Notes: generated by a model from the letters alone, not told the origin. Numbered from the stretch's first letter, positions 1 through 7,094 are shown. The stretch is 7,094 bases of DNA from an uncultured Mycoplasmatota bacterium (GCA_948469295.1 CAOKLK010000030.1:1-7094); one strand, 5' to 3'. Made by a program: numbers and translations.

Positions 1-30
1 CGACAATCCATACTTTACTTTTTCGATCAT
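1..30 (-). CDS. possible start of a next gene, cut by the window edge
   Basis: An ATG at 28..30 overlaps the TGA stop (27..29) of the 111-aa membrane protein gene in an ATGA arrangement. Ten codons, reading M-I-E-K-V-K-Y-G-L-S, stay open to the window edge. Such overlaps are typical of translationally coupled genes, so a second gene of the same transcription unit may begin here. There is no strong Shine-Dalgarno sequence just upstream (only a GCGGAC-like stretch). A second ATG at 9..11 in another frame is an alternative start. Ten codons are too few to assign a family, and the call rests on the overlap alone. Confidence 0.35.
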   Translation of the reverse strand, partial: MIEKVKYGLS

Positions 31-362
31 GGTAGTAGTCCGCTTTTTTTTAGTTTGATAAAAGATTCTAGTATAACCCATCCAAAAAGTAATAATGCTA
101 TTTTTGAAGGAGAGTCACTTTTTATAAATAATGCTAATCCTCCAATAGAAAGACTTGCTAAGGAACTTAATACTCCTTCAAAATCATGTGATTCTTTCGT
201 TAATAGAAATTTTCCAAAGTTTATTATACTGTAACTGATCATTGTAATAATAAATATTTTATGAATATCTGTAAGTTCTATCAAAGGACAAAGTAAGATA
301 AAACAAGAAATAATCATAAATAATATAGAAGATGATGTATCCACAAATTGTTTTGATTTCAT
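27..362 (-). CDS. small four-helix membrane protein of unknown function
   Basis: The 111-aa product is strongly hydrophobic, with four likely membrane helices at about residues 12-30, 36-54, 62-80 and 87-104. The connecting loops are short, and the C-terminal tail is basic (KLKKSGLLP). There is no signal peptide or catalytic motif. The paired-helix layout, with a Gly-Trp in the last helix (LLFGWVILE), loosely recalls small DUF308/HdeD-like integral membrane proteins, but this is only an impression. The ATG at 360..362 is preceded by AAGGA (368..372) at a 5-base spacing, which supports the start. The gene lies after the terminator of the ABC exporter unit, behind its own candidate promoter, and its stop overlaps a possible further gene. 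Codon use matches the neighbours. The gene is probably real; its function is unknown. Confidence 0.75.
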   Translation of the reverse strand: MKSKQFVDTSSSILFMIISCFILLCPLIELTDIHKIFIITMISYSIINFGKFLLTKESHDFEGVLSSLASLSIGGLALFIKSDSPSKIALLLFGWVILESFIKLKKSGLLP

Positions 363-384
363 TTCTTTCCTTCTTTCTATCTTT

Positions 385-413
385 ATCTTATAATAGAAAT
401 CTTTTTAGATCAA
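385..413 (-). promoter_or_regulatory. candidate sigma-A promoter for the 111-aa gene
   Basis: Read on the minus strand, TTGATC (408..413) could be a -35 box and TAAGAT (385..390) a -10 box with 17 bases between. TATAAG (387..392) at 15 bases is an alternative -10. Both hexamers are imperfect. A 6-base inverted repeat (AATCTT at 398..403, AAGATT at 412..417) overlaps the -35 and could be an operator or a chance A/T-rich match. The placement between the preceding terminator and the ribosome binding site is sensible. Confidence 0.4.
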
Positions 414-427
414 GATTATAATTTTTT

Positions 428-458
428 AAAAGAAAAAATAGACATTTCTATCTATTTT
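428..458 (-). terminator. likely intrinsic terminator of the ABC exporter unit
   Basis: On the minus strand, AAAATAGA and TCTATTTT form an 8-bp stem around an 8-base loop (arms at 451..458 and 435..442). A T-rich run, TTCTTTT, follows down to 428. The hairpin starts inside the TAA stop (457..459) of the 600-aa gene. The stem is GC-poor, so efficiency may be modest, but it is in the right place. Confidence 0.6.
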
Positions 459-2259
459 ATCCAATTTCTTCAAATTGACTGTTGTAAAGTTCAAAATAAA
501 ACCCTTGTTTTTCCATTAAATCGTGATGATTTCCAACTTCGATAATATCTCCATCTTTCATAACTAAAATTAAGTCGGCATTTTGAATAGTAGATAAGCG
601 ATGAGCTATTATAAAGGAAGTTCTTCCTTTCATTAATTCGTCCATGGCTTTTTGAATTAAAATTTCTGTTCTCGTATCTACATTACTCGTTGCTTCATCT
701 AAAATCATTACTTTTGGATTTGCAAGAATTGCTCTTGCTATAGTTAATAATTGTTTTTGTCCTCCTGATATGTTATTCGTTTCTTCATTTAACTCCATGT
801 TATATCCATCTTTTAAAGTTTGAATAAAGTGATGAACATGAGCTGATTTAGCTGCTTCTATCACTTCATCGTCTGTAGCATTTAATTTTCCATATCGTAA
901 ATTATCTAATATAGTTCCATTAAATAACCAAGTATCTTGTAATACCATTCCAAAAATATCTCTTAAATTGCTTCTTTTAAATTCATTAATATTTGTTCCA
1001 TCTATTAAAATGGCTCCATCTTTTACTGTATAAAACCGCATTAAAAGTTTAATCATAGTGGTTTTTCCAGCTCCTGTTGGTCCGACGATGGCGATTTTTT
1101 GCCCAGATTTTATTTTCGCATTAAAGTCTTTAATAATAATTTTATCATCATTATAACTAAATTTTACATGTTGAAATTCAATGTTACCTCGTATGGATTC
1201 TAGATCTAATTTTTTGGTTCCAAAATCTTCTTCTTCTGGTTCTTCTAAAAATTCAAAGATTCGCTCTGCTGCTGCAATCATTGCTTGAATTTGATTCATG
1301 ACTTGTGCAAGTTCGGCAATTGGTCGAGTGAAATTTTTGGAATATTGAATAAAGGATTGAATATCTCCTACTTTAATTTTACCTTTGGCACAAAAATAGG
1401 CTCCGACGATGGCAATGATGGCATAATTTAAGTTTCCGATGAAATTCATGATTGGGTGCATTAATCCTGAGAAGAATTGACTTTTCCATCCTGATTCATA
1501 AAGATGCTGATTTTCTTTTTCAAATTCTTTTATTAACTTTTCTTCTGCATTGAAGGCTTTTACAACATTGTGTCCACTTAACATTTCTTCTACTTGACCA
1601 TCGACATTTGCTAAATATTTTTGTTGATTTTGAAAATATTTTTGACTATGTTTCATGACAATTGTTACGAACAAAATGGCAATTGGTAAAACGATGGCTG
1701 TTAATATTGCTAAACTTATATTTATGGTACACATCATAAAAAATATTCCGATTACAGTTACTATGGAGGTAATTAATTCTGTGGCACTTTGATTTAAGCT
1801 TTGTTGTAGTGTATCGATATCATTAGTAATAATCGACAAGGTTTCTCCAGTAACTTTTGAATCAAAATAACGCATTGGTAATTTTTTTATTTTTTCTGAT
1901 AATTCTTTTCGTAATCGATACGTTGTTTTTTTACTGATTCCAGACATAACCCATGCTTGAATGTAGGAAAATATGGCACTTAGGATATATAATGCTAATA
2001 GAAATAATAAAATTTTTAGTATCGCATTAAAATTAATTCCTCCAGTTCCACTAATTTTTGCAATAATTCCATTATATAATTCTTGCGTTGCATTTCCTAA
2101 AATTTTAGGCCCTGTAATGGAAAAAATGGTACTTGCTATAGCTAAAATGAATACTAACGTTAATCCTATTTTATATGTCCCAATATATCGAATTAGTTTT
2201 TTTAAGGTGCCTTTGAAATCTTTCGCTTTTTCTATACTTCGTTTCATTTTTCTACCCAT
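457..2259 (-). CDS. ABC exporter half-transporter, consensus-site subunit of a heterodimer
   Basis: The 600-aa product has the full layout of a type IV (ABCB-like) exporter half. The membrane domain spans about residues 25-330, with clear helices near 31-52, 78-102, 159-180, 182-203 and 264-290 and a weaker sixth after 300. The nucleotide-binding domain covers about 360-595. Visible ATPase motifs are Walker A GPTGAGKTT (393-401), Q-loop Gln441, signature ISGGQ (497-501), Walker B ending in Asp521 with catalytic Glu522, and H-loop His553, so the site is consensus. It should pair with the 733-aa product encoded just upstream to export a small molecule such as a drug, lipid or peptide; the substrate cannot be read from sequence. 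The first ATG is chosen because AAAGGAGG lies 9 bases upstream, inside the end of the preceding gene, which it overlaps by 8 bases. A second ATG (Met5) is too far from that site. Confidence 0.93.
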   Translation of the reverse strand: MGRKMKRSIEKAKDFKGTLKKLIRYIGTYKIGLTLVFILAIASTIFSITGPKILGNATQELYNGIIAKISGTGGINFNAILKILLFLLALYILSAIFSYIQAWVMSGISKKTTYRLRKELSEKIKKLPMRYFDSKVTGETLSIITNDIDTLQQSLNQSATELITSIVTVIGIFFMMCTINISLAILTAIVLPIAILFVTIVMKHSQKYFQNQQKYLANVDGQVEEMLSGHNVVKAFNAEEKLIKEFEKENQHLYESGWKSQFFSGLMHPIMNFIGNLNYAIIAIVGAYFCAKGKIKVGDIQSFIQYSKNFTRPIAELAQVMNQIQAMIAAAERIFEFLEEPEEEDFGTKKLDLESIRGNIEFQHVKFSYNDDKIIIKDFNAKIKSGQKIAIVGPTGAGKTTMIKLLMRFYTVKDGAILIDGTNINEFKRSNLRDIFGMVLQDTWLFNGTILDNLRYGKLNATDDEVIEAAKSAHVHHFIQTLKDGYNMELNEETNNISGGQKQLLTIARAILANPKVMILDEATSNVDTRTEILIQKAMDELMKGRTSFIIAHRLSTIQNADLILVMKDGDIIEVGNHHDLMEKQGFYFELYNSQFEEIG

Positions 2260-4453
2260 TTAACTCATCCTCCTTTAATTGCGACAATGCTATCTCTCTA
2301 TAAATATCACATGTCTTTATTAATTCTTTATGAGTTCCAATTCCTACCATCATTCCTTTATCTAATACGATGATCTGATCAGCATGCATTATCGTACTTA
2401 TTCGTTGAGCAACGATAAAAATTGTAGCATTTTTTGTTTCTTTGGATAGATCTTTTCGTAAATTTATATCTGTTTTATAATCTAATGCTGAAAAGGAATC
2501 GTCAAATATGTAAATATCTGGATTTTTTGCAATTGCTCTTGCTATCGATAACCGTTGTCTTTGGCCTCCGGATACATTTGTTCCACCTTGACTAATTTCG
2601 CTTAAATATTTTTGTTCTTTCTGATCAATAAAACTGCTTGCTTGGGCTATTTTGGCAGCTTTCACCATATTTTTTTCACTTTGATCTTTGGCACCAAATA
2701 AAATATTAGATTCAATGGTACCACTAAAAAGCGTGCCTTTTTGTGGAACATATCCAATTTTTTCACGAAGGTCTTGAATTTTTACTTTTCGTATATCAAC
2801 TCCTTCTATTAAAATTTTTCCTCCAGTTACATCAAAAAATCTGGGAATTAAATTAATTAAAGTAGATTTTCCACTTCCTGTTGATCCTATGAATGCTGTA
2901 GTAGTTCCTGGTTTTGCTATAAAACTTATTTGTTCTAACACATCTTCTTCGGCATCTGGATATCGAAAATAAACATCTTTGAATTCTACAATTCCCTTTT
3001 TTGTATTATCAAATGACTCTGGTTGATCAATTTCTGTAATAGAATTTTCGGTACTTAACACTTCTCCAATTCTTTTCACAGATACCCATGCTCTTGGTAG
3101 AATCACAGAAACCATAGATAACATTAAAAATGACATAATCACTTGCATGGTATATGTAATAAATGCCATCAAGGTTCCAACTTGAATACTTCCCAAATCT
3201 ATTTGTTTTGCTCCTACCCAAATTATAAGAATCGATACTCCATTCATAATAAACATCATAGTTGGCATCATAAGTCCCATCACTCTATTACAAAATAGGT
3301 TTGTTTTTGCTAATTCTTGATTTGCTTTGTCAAATCTTTTTTCTTCATATTTTTCTGTACTAAATGCACGAATTACAGGGATTCCAGTTAAAATTTCTCT
3401 TGAGACTAAATTCATTTTATCTACGAGCTTTTGTACTTTTTTAAATTTTGGCATTGCGAATGCAAATAACAGTAAGACAATAAATATTATAGATCCAATT
3501 GCTAATGCGATAATCCAATTCATTGAATTCCCAAGGACTTTTAAAAGAGCTCCTATTCCTAAAATAGGACTATATACTACTACACGTAATGACATGACAA
3601 ATAACATTTGGATTTGTTGAATATCATTTATACTTCTAGTGATTAAACTTGCTGTACTAAATTCAGCAAATTCTTTGTTTCCAAAGCTCATAATTTTTTT
3701 GATCACTGTGTTTCTTAAAATATAAGCAAATTTGGCAGCTGTTTTACTTGCTAAAAATCCTATGGTTACTGCTACTACCATGATTAGTGTAGCGATGGAT
3801 ATCATTTTTAGGCCATTTTGAATAATATAATTCATTTGTAAATCATCTAAGTTTATTCCTAATTTTTCATATTCTTTTTTTACAGATTCAATCGCTACTT
3901 GTTCTAACATCGAATCTTCATAAGTTTCTAGTTGTTTTTTGAAACTATTATACATTTGTTTTTTTAAAGAAGAATCTAATAGCTGAAATCTTTCGATCAT
4001 ACTCATTCCTTCTATCATTGATTGATTTAAAGAAGAGGTAATAGGACTGTTTTCTTTTTCTATCATTTCGATAAACATTATTAAATATGAAAATTCTTTT
4101 CTTAAAGTTTCTTCCTTTTCAATTTCTATATCTTTTTTTAAGTACAACTGACTTTCTTTTTTCAAAGAATATTTTTTTTGTTCTTTTTCTGATAGTTCTT
4201 GAAATGATTTTTGCTCATATAATTTTTCTATTTCTTCTTTTTGATCTGTTAAAGATATGATTATATTATAGCTTTCATTTCTTAAAACATTTGGTATCGG
4301 ACTATCAATACCTTTTTCTTGGATTCCAATGTTGATTATATTAGCAGTATAATCTGGAAGTGATAAATCACAACTTGCTTGAATCCACAATAAAGCAATA
4401 ATGCTAATTATGGGAATGGTAAATTTTTTTAATATTTTTGCTATTTGTTTCAT
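2252..4453 (-). CDS. ABC exporter half-transporter, degenerate-site subunit with large external loop
   Basis: The 733-aa product is a membrane domain fused to an ATPase domain. TM1 lies near residues 10-28, then about 185 mostly charged residues precede TM2 (about 215-237); further helices lie near 286-308, 312-334, 395-415 and 427-452. Usual exporters have only a short loop between TM1 and TM2. Longer variants are, from memory, common among Bacillota relatives beginning with the same D-L-x-L-P-x-Y-T pattern. ATPase motifs are Walker A GSTGSGKST (523-531), Q-loop Gln571, signature VSGGQ (627-631) and Walker B IYIFDD. Asp652 replaces the catalytic Glu, and Gln683 in VAQRIST replaces the H-loop His. 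This pair of changes marks the degenerate subunit of heterodimeric exporters such as TM287/288, BmrCD or LmrCD. The ATG is preceded by AAAGGA (4460..4465) at a 6-base spacing. The gene is first in a two-gene operon behind a strong promoter. Confidence 0.93.
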   Translation of the reverse strand: MKQIAKILKKFTIPIISIIALLWIQASCDLSLPDYTANIINIGIQEKGIDSPIPNVLRNESYNIIISLTDQKEEIEKLYEQKSFQELSEKEQKKYSLKKESQLYLKKDIEIEKEETLRKEFSYLIMFIEMIEKENSPITSSLNQSMIEGMSMIERFQLLDSSLKKQMYNSFKKQLETYEDSMLEQVAIESVKKEYEKLGINLDDLQMNYIIQNGLKMISIATLIMVVAVTIGFLASKTAAKFAYILRNTVIKKIMSFGNKEFAEFSTASLITRSINDIQQIQMLFVMSLRVVVYSPILGIGALLKVLGNSMNWIIALAIGSIIFIVLLLFAFAMPKFKKVQKLVDKMNLVSREILTGIPVIRAFSTEKYEEKRFDKANQELAKTNLFCNRVMGLMMPTMMFIMNGVSILIIWVGAKQIDLGSIQVGTLMAFITYTMQVIMSFLMLSMVSVILPRAWVSVKRIGEVLSTENSITEIDQPESFDNTKKGIVEFKDVYFRYPDAEEDVLEQISFIAKPGTTTAFIGSTGSGKSTLINLIPRFFDVTGGKILIEGVDIRKVKIQDLREKIGYVPQKGTLFSGTIESNILFGAKDQSEKNMVKAAKIAQASSFIDQKEQKYLSEISQGGTNVSGGQRQRLSIARAIAKNPDIYIFDDSFSALDYKTDINLRKDLSKETKNATIFIVAQRISTIMHADQIIVLDKGMMVGIGTHKELIKTCDIYREIALSQLKEDELNG
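2269..2276 (-). promoter_or_regulatory. strong ribosome binding site inside the preceding gene
   Basis: AAAGGAGG on the minus strand sits within the last codons of the 733-aa gene (encoding K-E-D), 9 bases before the ATG of the 600-aa gene. It fixes that start. Together with the 8-base ATGGGTAG overlap it implies coupled, near-equal synthesis of the two subunits. Confidence 0.85.
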
Positions 4454-4472
4454 TTTCGTTCCTTTCTTTCAC

Positions 4473-4498
4473 ATAATGATTTGTGCTTCACTCATTAT
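4473..4498. repeat. inverted repeat over the -10 and transcript start, possible operator
   Basis: ATAATGA (4473..4479) and TCATTAT (4492..4498) are perfect 7-base inverted arms separated by 12 bases. One arm covers most of the -10 box of the ABC promoter and the other lies in the short leader, so a dimeric repressor bound here would block transcription. MarR- or TetR-type control is common for such exporters, but no regulator gene is in the window. In A/T-rich DNA, chance is a real alternative. Confidence 0.35.
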
Positions 4499-4522
4499 AG
4501 ATTAATTATATTGATAAGTCAA
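4494..4522 (-). promoter_or_regulatory. strong sigma-A-type promoter of the ABC exporter operon
   Basis: On the minus strand, TTGACT (4517..4522) and TATAAT (4494..4499) are separated by exactly 17 bases. This is one mismatch from the full consensus. Transcription should start near 4487-4490, leaving a leader of roughly 35 bases that contains AAAGGA before the ATG at 4451..4453. The leader is too short for a known riboswitch class. The -35 box shares two bases with the preceding terminator hairpin, so no space is wasted between units. Confidence 0.85.
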
Positions 4523-4523
4523 T
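4510..4523. repeat. short palindrome over the -35 box
   Basis: ATTGA and TCAAT are perfect inverted arms around a 4-base centre (TAAG), covering the -35 hexamer of the ABC promoter. It may be part of an operator together with the inverted repeat at 4473..4498. The arms are only 5 bases long, so support is weak. Confidence 0.3.
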
Positions 4524-4558
4524 TTAAAAAGAATCATTTTTATGATTCTTTTTAAATT
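4521..4558 (-). terminator. A/T-rich hairpin terminator ending the xfp unit
   Basis: A perfect 16-bp stem (AATTTAAAAAGAATCA at 4521..4536, its complement at 4543..4558) encloses a 6-base loop. The core AAGAATCA/TGATTCTT is flanked by an A run before and a T run after, the usual pattern of an intrinsic terminator, and is near-symmetric so could act in both directions. The TAA stop of the 195-aa gene (4552..4554) lies within the stem. The T run is part of the stem rather than beyond it. Confidence 0.75.
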
Positions 4559-5139
4559 TTATATAATTTCTTTTTTTGTTTTATGATCGAAATTATTCCT
4601 TTCAATTCTTTGGCTAATTTTTTTTCAATCGCTTTTATTTCTTTTTGTGGTATTTGGACAACATAATTATTTTTTTCTTCTTCTTTGATTTCTTGATAGC
4701 AAAATTGAAAATCTTTTACGGTTAATCCTAAGTAAACCTTTTTGAGTTCAAATGGTTCTAATAAAAGGTTGGGATAAAATAATTTATAAGCATGTCCATT
4801 CATTTCTATCTGAAATAGAGCTAAGGTTTCATAGGGAATATTTAGTTTTATGGCAGTAATTACGGTAGGAAGTTTTAAATCAAAACATGCTACTGGTAAT
4901 TCAGGGATACCTCCATAAAATACAGGCTTTTTTAATCCAAAGGAAATAAAGGGATCAGGTGTACTAATTAAACTTTCTTCAATGATTTTATCGGCTTTTT
5001 CTTCGGTTGTAATATAAAATAATCCTTCATTTGCCCTTTTGATAATTTCATTTTTTAAGATTGTTTTAGAATTTAACATTGGATATATTACTGGATTTAC
5101 CAAAAAGTTAGCTTTTAAAAATACTTCTTCAATTATCAA
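4552..5139 (-). CDS. uncharacterised 195-aa protein translationally coupled to xfp
   Basis: I do not firmly recognise this protein. It has no signal peptide or membrane helix and is probably cytoplasmic. Residues about 38-125 look like one compact domain: [20 protein letters not shown], then [13 protein letters not shown], a beta-rich stretch around [14 protein letters not shown], and KKVYLGLT. The tail (about 160-195) is a lysine-rich helix. The order Tyr-x-Thr, helix, Gly/Ser-rich turn, FYGGIP, strand recalls ADP-ribosyltransferase-like (DarT or RNA 2'-phosphotransferase type) proteins, with Tyr where His is usual; this is a low-confidence inference. The TTG at 5137..5139 overlaps the xfp stop by 11 bases, and only a weak GGGAAAG lies upstream. 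No in-frame ATG occurs upstream before a stop. The first internal ATG (Met21) has no ribosome binding site, so the TTG start, fed by coupling from xfp, is preferred. Base composition matches the neighbours. Confidence 0.75.
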   Translation of the reverse strand: MIIEEVFLKANFLVNPVIYPMLNSKTILKNEIIKRANEGLFYITTEEKADKIIEESLISTPDPFISFGLKKPVFYGGIPELPVACFDLKLPTVITAIKLNIPYETLALFQIEMNGHAYKLFYPNLLLEPFELKKVYLGLTVKDFQFCYQEIKEEEKNNYVVQIPQKEIKAIEKKLAKELKGIISIIKQKKKLYKI

Positions 5140-7094
5140 AATTATCCATTCTTTCCCACGTCCATTCTGTTATTTCCTTTAAATCTACCCCATGTTCTAC
5201 GATATACTCTTTATGTTTGATTAGCATTTCTTCACAATAGTTTTTAATTTCTTGTTCATTGACTGTTTCAATATATTGTAATACTAATTCTGTTAAGTGA
5301 AATCTATCAATTTTGTTTAACACTCTCATATCAAAAGGTGTAGTTATTGTCCCTTCTTCTATGTATCCACGAACATGTAAATTTTGATTTTTTCTTTTGT
5401 AGGTTAATTCATGAATTACATTTGGATAGCCATGGAAAGCAAAGATAATCGGTTTATCTTTTGTAAAAATTTTGTCATATTCGTCATCTGTTAAGCCATG
5501 GGGATGTTGTTCTTTTGGTTGTAATCTCATTAAATCTACTACATTTACTACTCGTATTTTAATATTTTTACAGAATTTTCTTAAAATTGTTACACAAGCC
5601 AATGTTTCTAATGTAGGTGTATCTCCTGCACAAGCTAGTACTACATCAGGAGTACTTTGTTGATCATTACTGGCAAATTCCCAAATTCCAATTCCTTGTT
5701 TACAATGTAGTTCCGCTTGTTTCATTGTTAACCATTGCGGTCTTGGATGTTTACTAGCAATCATTAAATTAATATAATTTTTTGTTTGAATACAATGATT
5801 AAAACATGTTAGTAATGTATTTGCATCTGGTGGTAAATAGATTCTTACTGTATCTGCTTTTTTTGTAAGCAAATGGTTAATAAATCCAGGATCTTGATGC
5901 GTATAACCATTATGATCTTGTTGCCAAGCATGACTGGATAATAAAATATTTAAAGAAGGAATTGGTTTCCGCCAAGAAATTTCATTTGCCATTTTAAGCC
6001 ATTTTGCATGTTGTCCAACCATAGAATCCACAATACGAATAAAGGATTCGTAACTATGGAATAGTCCATATCTTCCTGTTAAAATATAGCCTTCAAGCAT
6101 TCCTTCACAAACATGTTCTGATAAAATAGAATCTATTATTCTACCATCATGAGCTAAAAATTCATCTTTTTCATAAATTGGAGCTTGCCATTGACGATTT
6201 GTTACCTCGAAGGCTTCATGTAAACGATTTGATAATGCTTCATCTGGTCCAAAAATTCGAAAATTTCGTTCACTTTCATTATTTTCAATGATTTTTTGAA
6301 TAAATTTTCCTAATACTCGCATATCTTCTTTTATGGTTTTCCCAGGACTTTGCACTTCTACTCCAAATTTTCTGTAATCTGGGAGATTTAGTTGTTTTGT
6401 ACATAATCCGCCATTGGCATTTGGATTGGAACCCATTCTTTTGGTTTCATTTGGTGTTAATACTTTTAATTCTGGTTTTAGTTTTCCTTCTGATGTAAAT
6501 AATTCTTCTGGACGATAACTTTTTAACCATTGTTCTAAACGTTCTAAAGATTCTGGGTGAGATTTGGTTACTTCTATAGGAACTTGATGAGATCGGAAGC
6601 TTCCTTCAATGTCTTTTGGTCCAGTCCAGCCTTTTGGAGTTCGCAAAATTATCATTGGCCAAATTGGTCGTTCTGCACCTTTGCTATAACAAGCATCTTC
6701 TTTTATCCATTTTATTTTTTCAATGGCAAGATCCATTGTTTCAGCCATTTTTTCATGCATTTCTTTGGGATCTTGACCTTCTACAAATAACGGATCCCAT
6801 CCGTATCCACGAAATAGAGAGATTAATTCCTCTTTATTGATTCTTGCTAAAATTGTAGGATTGGCTATTTTATATCCATTTAAATGAAGGATAGGTAAAA
6901 CTGCTCCATCCGTCATTGGATTTAAAATTTTGTTAGCATGCCAACTGGTGGCAAGTGGTCCTGTTTCAGCTTCTCCATCTCCTATAACACATGCTGCAAT
7001 TAATTCTGGGTTATCTAAAACGGCTCCAAAAGCATGTGATAAGCTATAGCCAAGCTCTCCACCTTCATTTATACTTCCTGGGGTTTCTGGAGTT
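5129..7094 (-). CDS. xfp: xylulose-5-phosphate/fructose-6-phosphate phosphoketolase, N-terminus cut by window edge
   Basis: This thiamine-diphosphate enzyme splits xylulose 5-phosphate (and, in dual types, fructose 6-phosphate) with phosphate into acetyl phosphate plus glyceraldehyde 3-phosphate or erythrose 4-phosphate. It acts in the cytosol in the phosphoketolase pathway. The frame stays open to the window edge, giving 654 residues. Family members have about 790-800, so roughly 140 are missing. The cofactor motif begins with GDGEAETG at visible residues 38-45 and ends with Asn72 in HLNGY. Other family hallmarks are GWTGPK followed by [10 protein letters not shown] (about 155-172), [19 protein letters not shown] (386-404), LPPDAN (420-425) and [15 protein letters not shown] (579-593). 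The ATG at 6914..6916 is internal, since 59 conserved codons lie before it. The loop between GWTGPK and EGSF looks a few residues shorter than in Lactobacillus or Bifidobacterium enzymes as I recall them. Substrate preference cannot be read here. The TGA stop lies inside the next gene. Confidence 0.96.
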   Translation of the reverse strand, partial: TPETPGSINEGGELGYSLSHAFGAVLDNPELIAACVIGDGEAETGPLATSWHANKILNPMTDGAVLPILHLNGYKIANPTILARINKEELISLFRGYGWDPLFVEGQDPKEMHEKMAETMDLAIEKIKWIKEDACYSKGAERPIWPMIILRTPKGWTGPKDIEGSFRSHQVPIEVTKSHPESLERLEQWLKSYRPEELFTSEGKLKPELKVLTPNETKRMGSNPNANGGLCTKQLNLPDYRKFGVEVQSPGKTIKEDMRVLGKFIQKIIENNESERNFRIFGPDEALSNRLHEAFEVTNRQWQAPIYEKDEFLAHDGRIIDSILSEHVCEGMLEGYILTGRYGLFHSYESFIRIVDSMVGQHAKWLKMANEISWRKPIPSLNILLSSHAWQQDHNGYTHQDPGFINHLLTKKADTVRIYLPPDANTLLTCFNHCIQTKNYINLMIASKHPRPQWLTMKQAELHCKQGIGIWEFASNDQQSTPDVVLACAGDTPTLETLACVTILRKFCKNIKIRVVNVVDLMRLQPKEQHPHGLTDDEYDKIFTKDKPIIFAFHGYPNVIHELTYKRKNQNLHVRGYIEEGTITTPFDMRVLNKIDRFHLTELVLQYIETVNEQEIKNYCEEMLIKHKEYIVEHGVDLKEITEWTWERMDNFDN

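Noticed and set aside
1973..2263. Plus-strand open frame of 96 codons
   Set aside because: It lies opposite the membrane domain of the 600-aa ABC subunit, and hydrophobic stretches commonly give antisense frames; no ribosome binding site or family resemblance.
3027..3221. Minus-strand 64-codon frame inside the 733-aa gene
   Set aside because: It is a shifted frame within a strongly supported coding region, and its product is Tyr/Asn-rich with no motif.
3327..3620. Plus-strand 97-codon frame
   Set aside because: It is antisense to conserved membrane-domain sequence, with no independent evidence.
4454..4493. Riboswitch or attenuator in the ABC operon leader
   Set aside because: The predicted leader is only about 35 bases with no stable stem apart from the promoter-overlapping repeat, too short for known classes.
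5472..5663. Plus-strand 63-codon frame opposite xfp
   Set aside because: Cys/Ser-rich shadow of a conserved enzyme, with no start signal.
6557..6840. Two overlapping plus-strand frames (77 and 74 codons) opposite xfp
   Set aside because: Both are antisense to conserved phosphoketolase motifs and resemble no protein.
6914..6916. ATG as the start of the phosphoketolase gene
   Set aside because: The frame is open to the window edge and the 59 codons upstream encode the conserved TPP-binding region (GDGEAETG), so this Met is internal.
1..7094. Mycoplasma-type code with TGA as Trp
   Set aside because: TGA terminates xfp and the 111-aa gene, and Trp codons inspected in xfp are TGG.
1..7094. Mobile element, CRISPR array or RNA gene
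   Set aside because: No transposase, integrase, spaced direct repeats or tRNA/rRNA-like sequence was seen, and both gaps between genes are under 100 bases and explained by terminators and promoters.

Overview
The window comes from a low-GC bacterium (roughly 30 % GC by eye, A/T-rich third codon positions). TGG encodes Trp and TGA is a normal stop, so the code is standard and not Mycoplasma-type. Gene content and protein style (a phosphoketolase and a heterodimeric ABC exporter whose first subunit has a large external loop) point to Bacillota, for example a gut-type Clostridia, Erysipelotrichia or other Bacilli lineage. The sequence does not settle the genus. All genes lie on the minus strand, so transcription runs from high to low coordinates. 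No tRNA, rRNA, CRISPR array or insertion sequence was seen, and no gap between genes exceeds about 100 bases.

In transcription order, the first unit (7094 down to about 4521) is the C-terminal 654 codons of a thiamine-diphosphate phosphoketolase, xfp, whose N-terminus lies outside the window. An uncharacterised 195-aa gene follows. It starts on a TTG overlapping the xfp stop by 11 bases and ends in a long A/T-rich hairpin that contains its own stop codon.

The second unit (about 4522 down to 428) starts at a near-consensus sigma-A promoter (TTGACT, 17 bases, TATAAT) whose -35 box abuts the preceding terminator. It encodes two half-transporters of 733 and 600 aa that overlap by 8 bases and form a heterodimeric ABC exporter. 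The 733-aa subunit has a degenerate ATPase site (Asp for the catalytic Glu, Gln for the H-loop His); the 600-aa subunit has the consensus residues. Two small inverted repeats over the -35 and -10 region could be a repressor site, and an A/T-rich hairpin ends the unit.

The third unit (from about 413 down) has a weaker candidate promoter and a 111-aa four-helix membrane protein of unknown function. Its TGA stop overlaps an ATG (ATGA) that may start another gene running off the window.

Most of this is ordinary housekeeping and transport DNA. I do not see a clear new system. The points most worth a second look are the unknown gene coupled to xfp, which weakly resembles an ADP-ribosyltransferase-like fold, and the compact terminator/promoter/operator-like junction ahead of the ABC pair.
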